DNA from: Platycnemis pennipes
Taxonomy: Eukaryota; Arthropoda; Insecta; Odonata; Platycnemididae
Length of the DNA: 64,000 bases
Assembly (NCBI GenBank): GCA_933228895.1
Contig: OW121855.1
Location: 36,160,698 to 36,224,697, forward strand
Reading direction: 5' to 3'
The notes under the pieces were generated by a model. It saw nothing but the letters and a program-made list of their open reading frames with translations, was not told the origin of the DNA and did not search any database. Numbering within the stretch: the first letter of the stretch is position 1; each line of letters opens with the position of its first letter. Made by a program: the position numbers and the translations under genes. Shown here one piece after another: positions 1-12,674 of the stretch.

Positions 1-571
1 GAGTGCCTCTTTCATTGTTCTTGTTTTAGTATTACATTTATGAAATAAGCTTTCGGTAAATGATAAAATTTATTAAATAACTTCCAGTATATTGGGTTTT
101 ATACCATGTTTATTGAACTGTCATAAGGGTAGAGAACCGGTTGTTAAATTATTTGAATCCCGGTGAAGTCTTCTCGGGATTTCCACCGGGTTAAATATTT
201 ATATACGAGTCGTCCGTGGAAACGTTGGTATTATATAAATATTTAACCCGGTGGAAATCCCGAGAAGACTTCACCAGAATAATTCGCCGGGAAAGAATTA
301 AACCATATTTGAATACCACCACTGATTTCAACCCGGCACCTCCGGTCATTAGCCGAAAGCCTACCCCAATGGCGTCTTCATCGATTAAGTTGGTAAAAAA
401 AGATACCTAAGTAGGTATCGGCGTTTCCTTGATATCATTGCTCGAAAGTAAACGAACTTTATTCACAACATTATTATTAGTAGTATTGTAAGAGGTTATG
501 GCTGGAAAGGGGTTGGGATTTTAACACCACCACTGGGTTCTGCGCCTAAAAATAAGCGTGCGTTCACTCAC
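1..571 (-). other. Intron of NELL-like gene, 5' part
   Basis: Downstream intron of the last visible exon, cut by the left edge of the window. It contains the 44-bp perfect inverted repeat at 162-275, described separately. Otherwise it is AT-rich, with no supported gene. Confidence 0.8.
162..275 (+). mobile_element. Palindromic Penelope-like 3'-end fragment
   Basis: Two 44-bp arms, 162-205 and 232-275, are perfect reverse complements around a 26-nt centre. The centre contains GGAAACGTTGGTAT, which resembles the GAAAC/GUUGGU strand of hammerhead ribozymes found in Penelope-like retroelements. It also has a small ACG-AGT-CGT stem that could be the remnant of hammerhead stem II. The right arm would be the element's 3' tail and the left arm an inverted copy of it. 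No reverse transcriptase or endonuclease coding is attached. The inverted repeat is directly seen; assignment to Penelope-like elements is inference, helped by the similar layout at 36090-36730. Confidence 0.55.
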
Positions 572-832
572 GTCTGCACGTGTATCCATCTCCGTGATAA
601 CCGTCGGCACATTCGCAGCCGTATCCGCCGGGAGTATTGGAGCAGATGGCGTGCTCATGGCACGCGTGGTCTCCCGCTTCGCATTCGTCGTGCTCGGCGC
701 AGTTGAACCGGTCCACCCGCTTGTACCCAGGCAGGCACTCACACGTGTATGACCCGGGCACGTTGACGCACCGCGTGTTGCTGTGGCAGTGATGGCCGTG
801 CAGTCCACCTTCTTCCAGACACTCGTCCACGT
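572..832 (-). CDS. NELL: NELL-like gene, EGF2-EGF3 exon (calcium-binding type)
   Basis: A 261-bp exon, phase 1 at both ends, encoding two EGF domains. The first opens D-V-D-E-C, the calcium-binding EGF signature, and contains C-V-N-V-P-G-S-Y-T-C-E-C, then G-Y-K-R-V-D-R-F-N-C. The second opens A-E-H-D-E-C and contains C-S-N-T-P-G-G-Y-G-C-E-C, then G-Y-H-G-D-G-Y-T-C-R. The E-H-D-E-C linker and the R-V-D-x-F-x-C block are specific to NELL1/NELL2. The acceptor is CCCACACAG at 833-834 and the donor GTGAGT at 570-571. The last codon is split, so the transcript continues into exons left of the window, where EGF4-6 and the C-terminal vWC domains would be expected. Confidence 0.97.
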
Positions 833-1162
833 CTGTGTGGGAGGAAGATCGTACAGAGGGCGTCAGCAAATGGATTAAAACTATTGTTGGGGGTTTAGAC
901 TCACCTAAGTGGAGGGTGGTGGGGACACCTCGAAAGAGTTCCGCAAACCAAGCATTGAAATAATATGCCCGATAGTCCATTACCAAGGTCACTCGAGATG
1001 ACCTAACTTACTCAAACCTTGGACTACATAAGATACGAAACAAGACAATGGTCTCATCGGACATGTGGGAGCATGGAAAAATGACTTAATTGCACACGAA
1101 AGTACTTTTTCCGTCAAGCTGATAGCTGGAATTGTTTATGTACAATTATTATGATAATCCTA

Positions 1163-1209
1163 AACCAACAGATTAGGATTATAATAATTATAATCCTAAT
1201 CTGTTGGTT
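1163..1209. repeat. 22-bp perfect hairpin
   Basis: Arms 1163-1184 and 1188-1209 are exact reverse complements separated by 3 nt. The left arm begins AACCAACAGATTAGGATTAT. It lies in an AT-rich intron. It could be a tiny palindromic MITE remnant or a replication-generated hairpin; flanks give no clear target duplication. Confidence 0.85.
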
Positions 1210-4200
1210 GCCTCCCCTAACAACAACTATTAATTTCCTTCACAATTCCCCCGCCGAGACGAATCGAATTTGCATCTGAAAATTATCATCATAACTACTG
1301 GACAATGACGCTGTAAACAGCTTTAAAATACATGAAACCCTTGTCCCTCTTTAGCACTGTGATGTTTCGCTGTAAAATAAATTATCACTGCAACTTTTAC
1401 AAACCAGTGAGAACGAAACACAAGCAAGATTTCGGTGCATTAACATATGCAGGGCTATAGGTGATGCTTATGTATCAAAACCCGGGTGACGCATTATTCT
1501 CATCTCGTGGTTTGTAAAAGTTCGTGAACTGGATTTTTTTACCGAAAAGTAATATGCTCATCATTGAACAGAGAAATGATTAAAACTTCAACCCTCATTG
1601 TTCCTTCACGCTAGCATTGCCACTTCCTATTTTTATACGACTCTAGACATTTTTAACTAAATATTTACTCTGTACAGAATCCCTCAGTAAAAATCTCTTT
1701 TCTCACCATTTAGATGCTCCGAAATACCAAATGAATGACTGATATTGCATCACTCTATTTCTGTAATATGCTAAAATGCTAAAATATTTTATAGCTGCTA
1801 ATGGCCGATAAAATATCCACAGAAGACATTTAAAAGGAATATAAATAACCAGTAAACATAATATTTTGAAAATAAAAAGAAAATTTTTCTAGGAAAAATC
1901 CCTAAATGTTAAATAAGTACCAATATAATTCTAAAAACCATCCAGCAGACGAGGGAATATAAAAATCAAACCTATTCTTTCCAAACCACATCAAAGAGCC
2001 CAGTCCAGCAAGCTGAACGATTAGTTGGGACAAAAAAATCGTAGTCGACGAGAAAAACTATTGATCAAACAGACCAGGTTACTCATAGTTCATGATAAAT
2101 GCCCCGGGAAATGAAGGCTAGGGAGGCATGGAGGGTTGACCATGCAGTAGGTTTTGGATATATGACTGGAAATTTTGGCCACAGAAGGGGCGGTGCTCGC
2201 GTGATATTCAGGTGAGGCTATGTGAGTGGGTAACACGGCGGCAATAAAGGGGGAGGGTGGAGACGGTACGGGAGGGACAGGTGCAGGTCGGGAAAGAGGG
2301 CAACGAATTAGGGGTGATGGCATATACAGGGGGACAGAGGGAGCATAGAAAGAGTTGGTGGAGGTAAACAGGACGGGCGAGATTGCATTGGTTAGGTGAC
2401 CAGCCCTCTTTCATCCGCCGACCACTGACAATGGGTTGGTAGTACACACCAACGGAGTGAGTCAGAGCCGGAGCATATATTTTTACCTCTAGATGAAGTG
2501 AAGGTCGTGAGAAAATAACGGATTTCGGCTGTAAAACAAGCTTGGATGGCAATGAAAGGTCAACACGATTGCAATCGCCATTTATGGGACGAAGTATGAC
2601 GGATGGCTCATGCGATACAGCTATATTTTCACAACAAGGAAATCAATTAAGACAGGATTAGTAAACGTTAATAAAAAGACCTTGTGAAGACAAGACAACA
2701 TTAATGAACCGGAAAAATGGACCAAAAACAATGCTTACGGAATGGGAATGAATTTTAGTGCACGGAAAGATAACAGGCAAGGAAAAAGAGGAAGATGTGA
2801 TAGGAATATTTCTAGGAAGTATGAAGATATGTAAGGAGAAGCGCTTGAAAAGATAAAAAGCTACGTAAGCTGAAATAAATATTTATTTTTTATGGTATTT
2901 AAAGTCGCTGCTACATGCTTGATGACACCGCTTATGTGATCTATGAAAGGTCATTTAGCTGGAAAAAGATATAACACGATTTATTCTACTAATTATTTAC
3001 GAATTTTTAAACTAATTATCGGGGTTACATGGATTCAAAATACGCCCCTTTCTTTTTTTAGTTTTCAAAGGAATCTGGAATGAAACGGCATATTTCACAA
3101 ATTAAATAAGATTGTATATACTTAGGTCGTAAATGTAAGCAGGCCTCGGAAGATTCTGATGACTCGAGAATTCAATCCGACCAAAGATAAACGTCCAGCC
3201 TTCACTCCTATTAGTCCAAAACGTATGAAACACAAGTTAACATTGAATATGCCAGCGATAAGGTGGAGGTTTGTATTCAAGTACATAAGCTGAAAATTTG
3301 CTTCTTATATTCTTTTTATTTCCAGCAGAACAAAATACGAGAAAGCCAATACGTAGCCCGTTAGATAGCTGAGGCTCCACGAAGCCAAAAAATGTTTGAT
3401 TTCTAATTTGAAATACTCTATCAAGCTAGGAATGTCTTCGTCTAACATGACAGAGTACTGCTACTAGAATAACAATTCTAAATGGTCATAGTTTCTCTCG
3501 CTAAACAAATTGCAACGGGGTATCATTGAGTGAATTTATAAGAACTATATATGTTTTTTATCAACCATGCATACGTGACAAATGGATCAAGGAAAATAAA
3601 CATTTTTCACTTCACACTTTTGGTATCCCGATATCACTGATAGCTTTGATCGAAAAGCACAATAAAAATAGGCTACCACTTTCCGTAATTTCATCCGTTA
3701 TCATAGGCAAATGAAGTACCTAATATTTAAAAATACGCTTCTGCAATGAGTGTAGAGCAGTTTCAGGCGGTTAATCGGTATTCTGTCGGTTGAATGGGAG
3801 TTAGAACTGACATCAGTGTGATTCTAAAGAATTTTCACCCAAAAACAGCCAACTATTTCCTCACGTCATTTTATTCGTCGGCTCTGTACGATCTACCTCT
3901 TCTAAATATACATATCTCAATCCGATCTTAACTCGTTTACATAACTTTCCGTTAGAGGACGACTTTTCATGCTCTGAAATAACTGAAGGAGAAATTATTC
4001 GTAGGATGAAAATACGCTGCGCATGAATTATTCATCGTAGAATAGGGCAGGGGTTAGGACATGAAGACAAAGGATGGGAACAATAGGCGAATCAATAGAT
4101 TGAGACGATTGCGGGGTCCACACTCTTCGATCCGTTGGGCGGGTGCCGCACCCGTTATGGCCCAGTTTGCAGATGGCAGGCCTCCTTCTGGCCTGCATCC

Positions 4201-4708
4201 ATTTTCATGTTATGTCAATTCCATTAATTACTTTTCTTGCACGAAAATTTAGCTTAGACTCGCTTCATAATACCTGTTTGGAACTAACAACATGTTACTA
4301 TGGACATCAAAGTGGAAAATATTGACCCTCATGATAAAAGAAAGCACATAAGCCTGATCGTTATTTGACATGAATGTTAATAGCGGATGATCGTATATAC
4401 AATCGTTTTTAAACCTCGAAAATATTTGAATTGGCAATAAAACCACGACTTAGTATCCAATTCTGAAACGTTTCTACACCGACCTTTTCGGCAAAAAAAA
4501 GACGGAAAAATTTTACATTCTACGCGGCTATTCTTCAGAGAAACTAGTTGATTCACTTGAGGAAGAAAAAAAAGGAAATTGAAGGAAAATTGTTTTCCAG
4601 TGTTATCACTGGAGTTCAGAAACAAATTTTCTTTCCCGACTACGAAGAAAAGTTTCATTAGGGCTCACATTTATTACTTCTGTCTCAGGAAAATCATAAA
4701 TGAAAGGA

Positions 4709-4939
4709 ATGAAAAGTACATAAGGGAGAAGGGGAATCCAAAGGGAAAATGAGACAAAAAGTGCCCATTATTGACATGTCTAAGTAGAAATCTAAAAGCA
4801 CAAGTTTCACAGAGAAAAAATCATTCTCCTTGACCGGGACTCGAACCCTGACCCCCTGATTTCCAGCCAGGTGCTTCAACCAATGAAAAGTACGTAAGGG
4901 AATATGGGAAGCCGAAGGGAAAATGGGACAAAAAGTGCC
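4709..4939 (-). mobile_element. tRNA-derived SINE, tandem dimer
   Basis: Read on the minus strand, about 4882-4830 is tRNA-like: GGTTGAAGCACCTGGCTGG (A-box region) followed by a B box, GGTTCGAGTCCCGG. A body follows, ending in a CACTTTTTGTC(C/T)CATTTTCCC-type segment. That segment occurs twice in the same orientation, at 4709-4765 and 4883-4939 (both 57 bp, clearly homologous), on either side of the tRNA-like head. This suggests two SINE units head to tail, with the upstream one lacking its own head. Sequence around 4807-4830 and 4941-4962 is similar but inverted. It is not a functional tRNA gene because only the A/B box region is tRNA-like. Confidence 0.7.
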
Positions 4940-7900
4940 AGATTATTTCTCTGTGGAACTTGTTCGATTGTGCAATTCCATCGGTAATCGCCGTTAAGGT
5001 TCCCTAAGCCAGTTTGCGGTCCTTCAATTTGTTATGAATCTAATGCCACATCCGATATGTAATATGAGGTGTGGTATATAAAGAGCACCATGTAACATTT
5101 AGGCAAATTCATGATCAGCAAAAGGCCACTGCTAGCTAAATAGCGAGAAGAAGAAAATCAATGCGACATATATCACAAACGATTTTTTTTTACCTTAAAA
5201 TGTTTTCTTAGAAATGAAGCTGAACAAGCAGATAAAGCAGACAGAAAAATTGGTTTGTTTGTACACTATCCCCATAACTGATGATGATTGATGGCAATTA
5301 CATGTATTATAAAGATACATTCCAATACTTTAATTACGTTACTATATCTGCTGGAAGTTATGCTGCTGGATTTGAGGATGGTCCTAGGCTTCAATAAAAC
5401 TTACAATGGCCGCTCATACGAAAAAGTATCTCATGTAACTCTTTAAGGTCACGTTTCTTTCCCAAAGTCTGATAAGGCGTGTTGAGTGAGGATAAACGGT
5501 AAGAAACATATCGTAATGATGATACTAAAATGGCTGACTAAGGCAGTGATAATTAATGTCCTGAGATGAGATTAAATTTTAAGACCGTCATTACTAACGT
5601 TTAACAGAGCCATGTCCAATATTTGAAAAGTAATAATAAAATAATAAAAGTTATACATTCCATACTATTCCATACAATATGTTCGATCGTCTATTTGAAC
5701 TATAAAACGAATGGAATACATATTTAGGTTTCTTCAAAAGACCTGTGATCCATTCGTGCAAATAAATAATGGGAATCAATAAAATTTGCGCACAGTTTTA
5801 TGTCGGCATCATACAAAAAATTAATTAAGAAATAATATTCATCATGAAGCATGAAGAATATTATTTCAGTATCATTTACTTCAAATTGAAATTTTTACTT
5901 GCGTGAAGCCATTAAAATTTTTCATTTTCAAATGTATTGGAAATGGGTTAAAATTTTGGTGCAAGACAAATAAAGCATTTCTGGGATATAATGCTGCGCG
6001 TTCTCGGGGGCAACACTTTGGACTGAATGTGGAGATTCCACTTACGTTGGGACCTTGGCAATATTCCAATCGTATTTTCGCTCCACAAAAAACGTTTTCA
6101 ACACTATATGCACATACGTATAAATGACGTAAGAGTAGTAGTTGCAGGATACAAATAGTGCAGGATAATGCTGTATATGATCCTAAAAAGTTCTTACAGT
6201 TATTTCCAGAGTAATCAAAATAAGTTTAATGATAGATTTGTACGTACCAGGTCAACAATCAAACAATTGCTAATTTAAAAAAATGAGAACGTGTTATATT
6301 TGGTTTACAATACCTATTTCCCATTTTTTGCGTAAGAAATACAAACTGATTAGGTACTTTTAGGACCAAAATTTCATTGCTGATTTTCTCATTTTACTTT
6401 AACGTGCGCAAAGTGAGTTAGTTACACGCCGAATAGCAATGCATTTTTCACAGCCAAAAAGGGAATATTCTGAGGAGTGATAATTTAATTCCCAATTTAA
6501 CTGGAACCTATAGCATGAATCATATTTAGTGCCCTAATTTAGAGGGGAAAGGATTCTGAAGAGTTCGCGCTAGTTACCTGAAAATGGCAAAATAATTGAT
6601 ATAAAACTAGAAGTCTTTATTGAGAGACAAATAACAAAGTAGGGTACAAAAAACATCAACTGTTGTGAATAGAATTGCCAACTCTCGTTGTCATGGCTGA
6701 GAACTAGCGATTGAAGGAACTTCGCTAACAACCTTTGCAACTAGTCCCACACATGCATGTAAGATAGCTAGAATTCTACATATTTACGAATCGAAATGTG
6801 GTTCCTCCTGCGGGATTTCGGGATGCCTTTCCATCTCGGAAAATCCAATATCTTCCCGACGACCCCATCATAGCGTTACCTTGAGCGCTTTCGTTCGAGA
6901 TGAAATTGGTTTTTTTATGCAGGCATATTGAGTTCCACTATGCTATCGCGGACATCGTTCCCACGTCGGAGGATGGAAACCAATCTTCAGCAGTATTTTT
7001 ACACATATATAGTGTTTGGGCTCTTCTTGTGGTCGAGAATCAAGTTATTAATTCAAATTTTAATCGCAGGTGAACGGGCGTGCGGGAATAATTTAAAGGA
7101 GGGGCAGATTTCTCAATTCAAAGCTGCCCACTGGCTACTAAATTGCATTGCACATAATTTTGGTTAGGCCATGCTACTCCCGTGAAGAACGTGAGTCATG
7201 CATTCATCCGATTCGTATTTCAATCATGGTAAGATTTTCGACTTGCGGCCAATCATGAGTGGATGGATGCGAGTTCTCTAGCATACACGCCAACGCCCAC
7301 TAGTAGCATTTAACCAGAGATGGAGATGAATGATAAAAAACCGATGCGCTAAATGAAAGGCTAGCTCTCAATAAAGCCAAATTCTGATAGACGATATAAG
7401 ATAGTGCAGTATTTCTTTGCTAGAGGTGCAAGAAACTCCTTCAGGGGGTTCAAGATCTTACGGTAAATATATATCGTCCATTAAGTAGTTGTGGCAACGA
7501 ATAAGAAAACAATTATTAGTCGTGTAGCTTTTGGAGTTCATTTTGACAAAGATTTTGCATCAAAATATCACCATAAGAATTTTTTTTCCTATTTTTATAG
7601 CCCAGAGAGCAAAATTTGTCTTCTTCTCAGAGAATGAAAACAGTGAAGTGATATTTTACGAGGGGGTGCGAAAAAATTTAGAAAATTTAAGGGGAGTCAG
7701 CAATGGGTTCCACAAATACAGATGCAATGTGAACCTCAACGATAGATGTACGTACGAAGCAACTCAGAATTTATCCCTTGCTCCGTGAGGAAATAAGAAA
7801 GTGATTTTTAATGGTTCACAGAGCGATATGAAGAGCTACCAGAAAGTCTTCCGAGCATTCTTTAATTCTCAGCCAACTCAGTAGTATGCCGCTAGCGTGG

Positions 7901-8669
7901 AGAGAGGAATATGCGTTTGAAGGTGATGCAGGTCGCAACATGCAGCAACATAACTCATAACCTAGAAAAGCAATAAAATTAAATCAGCCAAATATGATCT
8001 CTTAACTCGTTTACCAATTAAATACCAAACGCCGGAATACAGTACTCACGATAAACGAAGAATTTGCACGGTCAAACGAATTTACAATCTACTTCCGGTT
8101 TCCAAATTATTTTTAGCACACGAAAAACCCACTTCGTTAAATTCACCACCGAGAAAACCCTCAAAAAGCACCAGAAACAACAGCCATCACTCACAACCTC
8201 TGTTCTGAGGTCCTTTCTTGCGGTAATAAAACATCGCGCCCGCCCAGGAAGAAGGATTGAAAGCAAGAAAGAGGCAAAGAGAAGAAAGAAAACGACGCTC
8301 CTGGCGGACAAAAAAAGTAAAAGAATGGGGAGTGAATAAAAGAACGGAAGGAGGTGAAGTATGGCGGTGGCGGAGAGGGGAAATGAGGGAAGTGTGACGG
8401 ATGAAGAGAGTGGCCGGCCGTGGAGGACGCAAGTGGGACGGGGAGTTAGGGGGATAGCGGGTGGCAGGAAAGTGGAAGCAGTGCTGGCCCAATGGGATCG
8501 AGCAGGTGGCGATGGGGAGGGAGGAGAGGGGGAAGGACTCATCCGCGGCGGTGGGTGGCAGTGCCGGGCGTTTGAGGAGAAAAGCCGGCGGAGGACGAGG
8601 GGGGAGAAGGGTAACAGGGGGAAGGACAGTAACGGTCGGGTGTGCGCGAGGAGAATTTATCCCACCTAC

Positions 8670-8789
8670 CGTGACACATGTGGCCGTCGCCGTGGAATCC
8701 TACGTTGCATTGGCAGGCATAAGTGGTCTGTAGGTTGAGGCAGGTGGCGTTGAGGTGACACATGTGACCCTTAGCGCAGTAGTCCACTC
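8670..8789 (-). CDS. NELL: NELL-like gene, EGF1 exon
   Basis: A 120-bp exon, phase 1 at both ends, encoding one EGF domain: G-V-D-Y-C-A-K-G-H-M-C, N-A-T-C-L-N-L-Q-T-T-Y-A-C-Q-C, and G-F-H-G-D-G-H-M-C-H. The six cysteines have normal EGF spacing. The C-x-N-(4)-Y-x-C-x-C motif is the consensus for asparagine beta-hydroxylation. In vertebrate NELL the corresponding EGF1 follows vWC2 directly, as here. A phase 1-1 exon carrying one whole EGF unit is the classic EGF module arrangement. The acceptor is ACCTCCCAG at 8790-8791 and the donor GTAGGT at 8668-8669. Confidence 0.95.
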
Positions 8790-11700
8790 CTGGGAGGTAG
8801 AGAGAGAGTGGGGAAGGGTTCGGAGTATCCGAAGAGAGGGGGAGACAGAGAAAGGGACGGGGGGAGACGGGGAGGTTAGTCGGTCAATGATAGCCACCGA
8901 AAGCACAAAGTTCATTTCCATTCAACAATCACAGCTTGGTAGTAAAATCAGATTATTTGAAAGCTCCCACACACATGGCGACAAATATCCATGTTAATAC
9001 CATCGTTTAATGGACATTCAAGTCAGATTATTATGCCATCAAAGCGTAAGGATTAGGAATGCACATTTGTTTTCCGCTATTAGATAGCTACACACAGAAT
9101 GAAAAGTTCATATAGATGTCAAAAATGTTATGAAGCAGAAAACCATTCACACTTTTAGTAGGTAGTTTTGAGTAAGCAATTTATGAGTAGGTTAACTTAA
9201 ACTGAAACTTAAATACTGGCGTATTTAATTTTCAAAATATTTAATTTGTAAAATTAGTTAATTCTATTAATTCAAAACAAGGTTAATGACCAAATTAAGA
9301 GACAGCAGTTGGGTACAGAGTTTAAATAATGAAGGATACCGTATTATTTTTAAAATTTAAAATAAAGACATTTAAAAGGAGAAATGTATTTCTCGATGGA
9401 TTTACTTCAAGCTTCAGAGGACATAGGTGTAGAGGACATATAAGAGGAGTTTTAATTACTGAAAAGCAACAATTAACCCATATAAATATGCTGCTTTGCT
9501 CTGAAAACAACAGAATGAGTCACCAAACAAACTCGTATGTGATTTCAGAAATCGCTTATGATGCGGTTAATATGTTTAGGAGAGACCTGAAAAATTCTCG
9601 CACCTTATGGCTTAACATGTGAGATTCAAGTCAAAAAATGTATTTATGTATGAGGCAAACAGATAGGTCATCCAAGCAGAATTGTGGGAAAATAATCAAA
9701 TCAGTATGGCATGACCTCATTCATAGTGGGACTCGGAGATTCCCCATAAATTTTCCAATGAGCAGTGGTCACTGGCCAGTTTCCTGCGAGTAAACTAATG
9801 GTGCAATCGTGGAATCCAGGGAAAGCTCCATTCAACATAAATGCGTATGAATATTAAGATTTACCTTCGATTCACTGCCAAAAAGACATGCTTTTTTCTG
9901 ATTAAGCCTAAAATTCTGATTGAAATGCAGAATAAAACACCATTATTCACAAACTAAACCGAGAAATCGATGTCGTAGCATAAAACACATATTTTATACT
10001 ATGGAATGAAATTATTATCAGTTTTTCTATTTAGGTGACAACATAATATACAAAATAGGGGAAAATGGAAAGGAGTTCTTAAAGATCTTCTGCAAAGTAT
10101 TCGAGGGCAGTAAAACGATTCAATGCTTGGGTGATAGATACACCTTCAGGCCTGGAGTAAATGTGAGCTCGTTCATGGGTACCATTAAGAACAAAAATGG
10201 GAAGCCAAGCGCCTCTGAACACTCCTCATCGACATTAATTTCTCTCTTATCGGACCTATTTCATCGTTAGTTATGGCACATGTTTCTCTTTTTATCGACC
10301 GCTCCGATGTTAAGGAGAGAGAAAAAGAGACACTAGCGCTTCTACGCTGAGTATTTCTTGACAAAATGCGAGAGGGGGGACGTTGAGTGGTGGTGAAAAA
10401 GAAATGTTGGCAACTAATGGATTATTATGTTGGTCCTTTAGCAGGAATCCCACGTCACAACCATCTGAAGCCTCGGGCGACGGAAAACATATGGGGGCGA
10501 GAACGGGGAACCGTGTTATGGACGACAGGGTCGGAGACAAATGAAAAACGAGGGGGGAGGGATTGGGATTTATTTCCACGAAAAACACACGCGGAGGAGG
10601 AATAGGGAATGTCGGGGCAACGGGGTTGGAGCGCTTTTGCGGCGAGGGTGAGGGCATAGGAAGGGAGAGGGGATAGAGGGGGAGGAATCACTGGTGGCGC
10701 GAGGCAAGAGGGGAGTGCTTCAAGGTGAGGAGGGAGGGCGGGAGGAATTGGAGGGGAGCTAGAGGGGTCCCTCCGCTAGAGACGGATTTTCGGGGGCGGG
10801 GCTTTTTATCGTGGTGAATGGAAGTCTGGGCCCCATCATGTCGTGCAGGGTTGGACTGTTAGTCGCGACATGCAAAACACGGACGGCGTTACTCCTTTTT
10901 GGATCCCCATGCACTCAGCGGACAGAGATAGTGTACATACATGTACATAACTGTGAGTACGAGATAGCATATATGCCGGGGAGGGAGTTGGGAAAAGTCA
11001 TAAATCCGAGAGTTTTGAGACGTTGCGAATACCACTTAAAAAAAAGTAACTGCGTCGAAATGCTCTTTGCGGCAGACGGGAATCTCTCTGTGGTTTTGTG
11101 GCAGGGAAGTCCTTAACCTTGAGGTGGGGGAAGCGAAGCCTTAAGATTCAGCAGACTGAAAAATTTGAATGAAACAACCCCACCGAAAGGCGCAAAAGAC
11201 GTAAATGACATTTGTACATGTCAGGAATGGTACGTATCAATGAACGAAGCAGGAGTAAGAAAATATAAGAATTGAGATTTACCGTTTTAACTGCAGCCTG
11301 TAAGACTGGAAACAATTTATAACACCAGATTCACCTTTGCTAATACAAATGTGGTTACAAAAATGCGATACAGTTATGACATGATGCTTGTTTATTCAGA
11401 AACATTATGTCGGAAACAATAACTACTAGTTTTATCCGAACTAGCGTAGTAAAACATCCCACAAAAAACTACAAGAGTATAGAAAGACTTATTTACTGCA
11501 CAGTATATAGTACTATTTATTTTTTGTTCATCTCTTTAAATTTGCTTATATGTATATTTGTAGCCTCTAACGGAAAAGGAAATTGAAAAAAAACTACTGG
11601 CAACTCATATTATTTTAGCGGAATCAAAAAGCCTTTAAATTGAATCCCTGCTTGTCGAAGTCAACTATTGGTGACTTATGAGGAGGTATATCACAGTGAG

Positions 11701-12482
11701 TTCATCTCATGGTATGATGCCTCCAATTTTATTCAGGATAATCGGCTCTACATCAAACCGGAACACCATCGAACATAATGAATCCGAAACTGTCGATTTT
11801 TGTAATGGTAAAAATCTAGAAGCCTAGGCGAAATTGAAACTTAATCATTTGGTTTTAGAGTATAATTTCCCTAGTCTATTACATTTTGTATAAATTAAGT
11901 ATAGAAGATTGAAGATGCTCCCTAATAATTTCAGAAAAACAACCACAGTTTAAAATCAAAATGAAAATGTTGAGCCCACTTTCTGAGCCTCCGACTTCGC
12001 ATTACATCTTGATAAATCGCATCGCAAAATGGCTTAGGATGTTACAACATAAGCTTGAACTTTTAATTACAATTGTTTTTAATGTCATGCAAGCTGACGT
12101 ATTAACAGTAGAATTTTACTATCACATTTGAACGACGCAAATTTTTGGAATAATTTATCACTCACACGTATTAATTTTTTACGCGACGGCAATTGCTTGA
12201 AACGGAGCTCGGTTCTCCTATCTTGGCTCACCAGGCATATATGCACACACACTGACAGAGGACACACACGGAGTGAGTGAGAGAGAGAGACAGAGAGAGA
12301 AAGAGAGAGTCAACTCAAACCGCGCTCACATTTCCCTTTTGCTGGCGATCGGAATGCGTGGATCTTTCGTGCATTTCTATCGTTGGACGGATGGGCTATT
12401 ATCGTGTCGTTGGAATGGATGATGAAGATGATGTCTTAGTGGCCGGGCGGTCTCGTCGCTGGCCCCGGGTCGATGGCATTAC
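8790..12482 (-). other. Intron of NELL-like gene (3.7 kb)
   Basis: Intron between vWC2 and EGF1. The first 100 bp next to EGF1 and the stretch at about 10620-10800 are purine-rich on the plus strand (pyrimidine-rich on the transcript). A GA microsatellite lies near 12275-12309. No gene was recognised. Confidence 0.8.
12275..12309. repeat. GA microsatellite
   Basis: Imperfect (GA)n run in the intron downstream of the vWC2 exon; simple sequence only. Confidence 0.8.
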
Positions 12483-12674
12483 CTGGACAGAACTTGCAGC
12501 ACTCCCCGGGGACGGTGAACTGGTCGCGAGGAGCGCAGGTGAGGGGCGGGCACATGGTCTCGGGATCGATCCTCTTGCAGTGCATGGAGCCATCCCGGCA
12601 CTCACACTCGACGCATTGCCGCAAGTTCACCATTTCGCCGTGGTCATAGAGGACGCCCCGCAGGTAGCACTGCT
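12483..12674 (-). CDS. NELL: NELL-like gene, vWC2 exon
   Basis: A 192-bp exon, phase 1 at both ends. It reads (K)-Q-C-Y-L-R-G-V-L-Y-D-H-G-E, L-R-Q-C-V-E-C-E-C, M-C-P-P-L-T-C and G-E-C-C-K-F-C-P-(G). This is a complete von Willebrand factor C domain whose M-C-P-P-L-x-C block is shared with vertebrate NELL. Two candidate acceptor AGs lie 5 nt apart on the coding strand (AATAG then AGCAG). Only the first, at 12675-12676, keeps phase 1 with the preceding exon; the second would shift the frame. The donor is GTAATG at 12481-12482. A run of 25 C (coding strand) lies about 50-80 nt upstream of the acceptor. An antisense frame across this exon on the plus strand is a shadow. Confidence 0.94.

Larger units (their letters stand above)
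833..8669 (-). other. Intron of NELL-like gene (7.8 kb)
   Basis: AT-rich intron between the EGF1 and EGF2-3 exons. It holds the hairpin at 1163-1209 and the dimeric tRNA-type SINE at 4709-4939. A small inverted repeat has 12-bp arms at 5829-5840 and 5856-5867. A purine-rich patch spans about 8340-8650, directly next to the EGF1 exon. I see no coding sequence: open frames are short, lack conserved motifs and differ in composition from the exons. Confidence 0.8.

Noticed and set aside
521..808. Minus-strand 95-codon frame over the EGF2-3 exon
   Set aside because: Wrong frame: it gives Thr/Ala-rich sequence, while the frame ending at 572 has EGF cysteine spacing and the NELL-specific linker.
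4830..4882. Functional tRNA gene
   Set aside because: Only A- and B-box-like segments are tRNA-like, no complete cloverleaf is evident, and the flanking repeated body marks it as a SINE.
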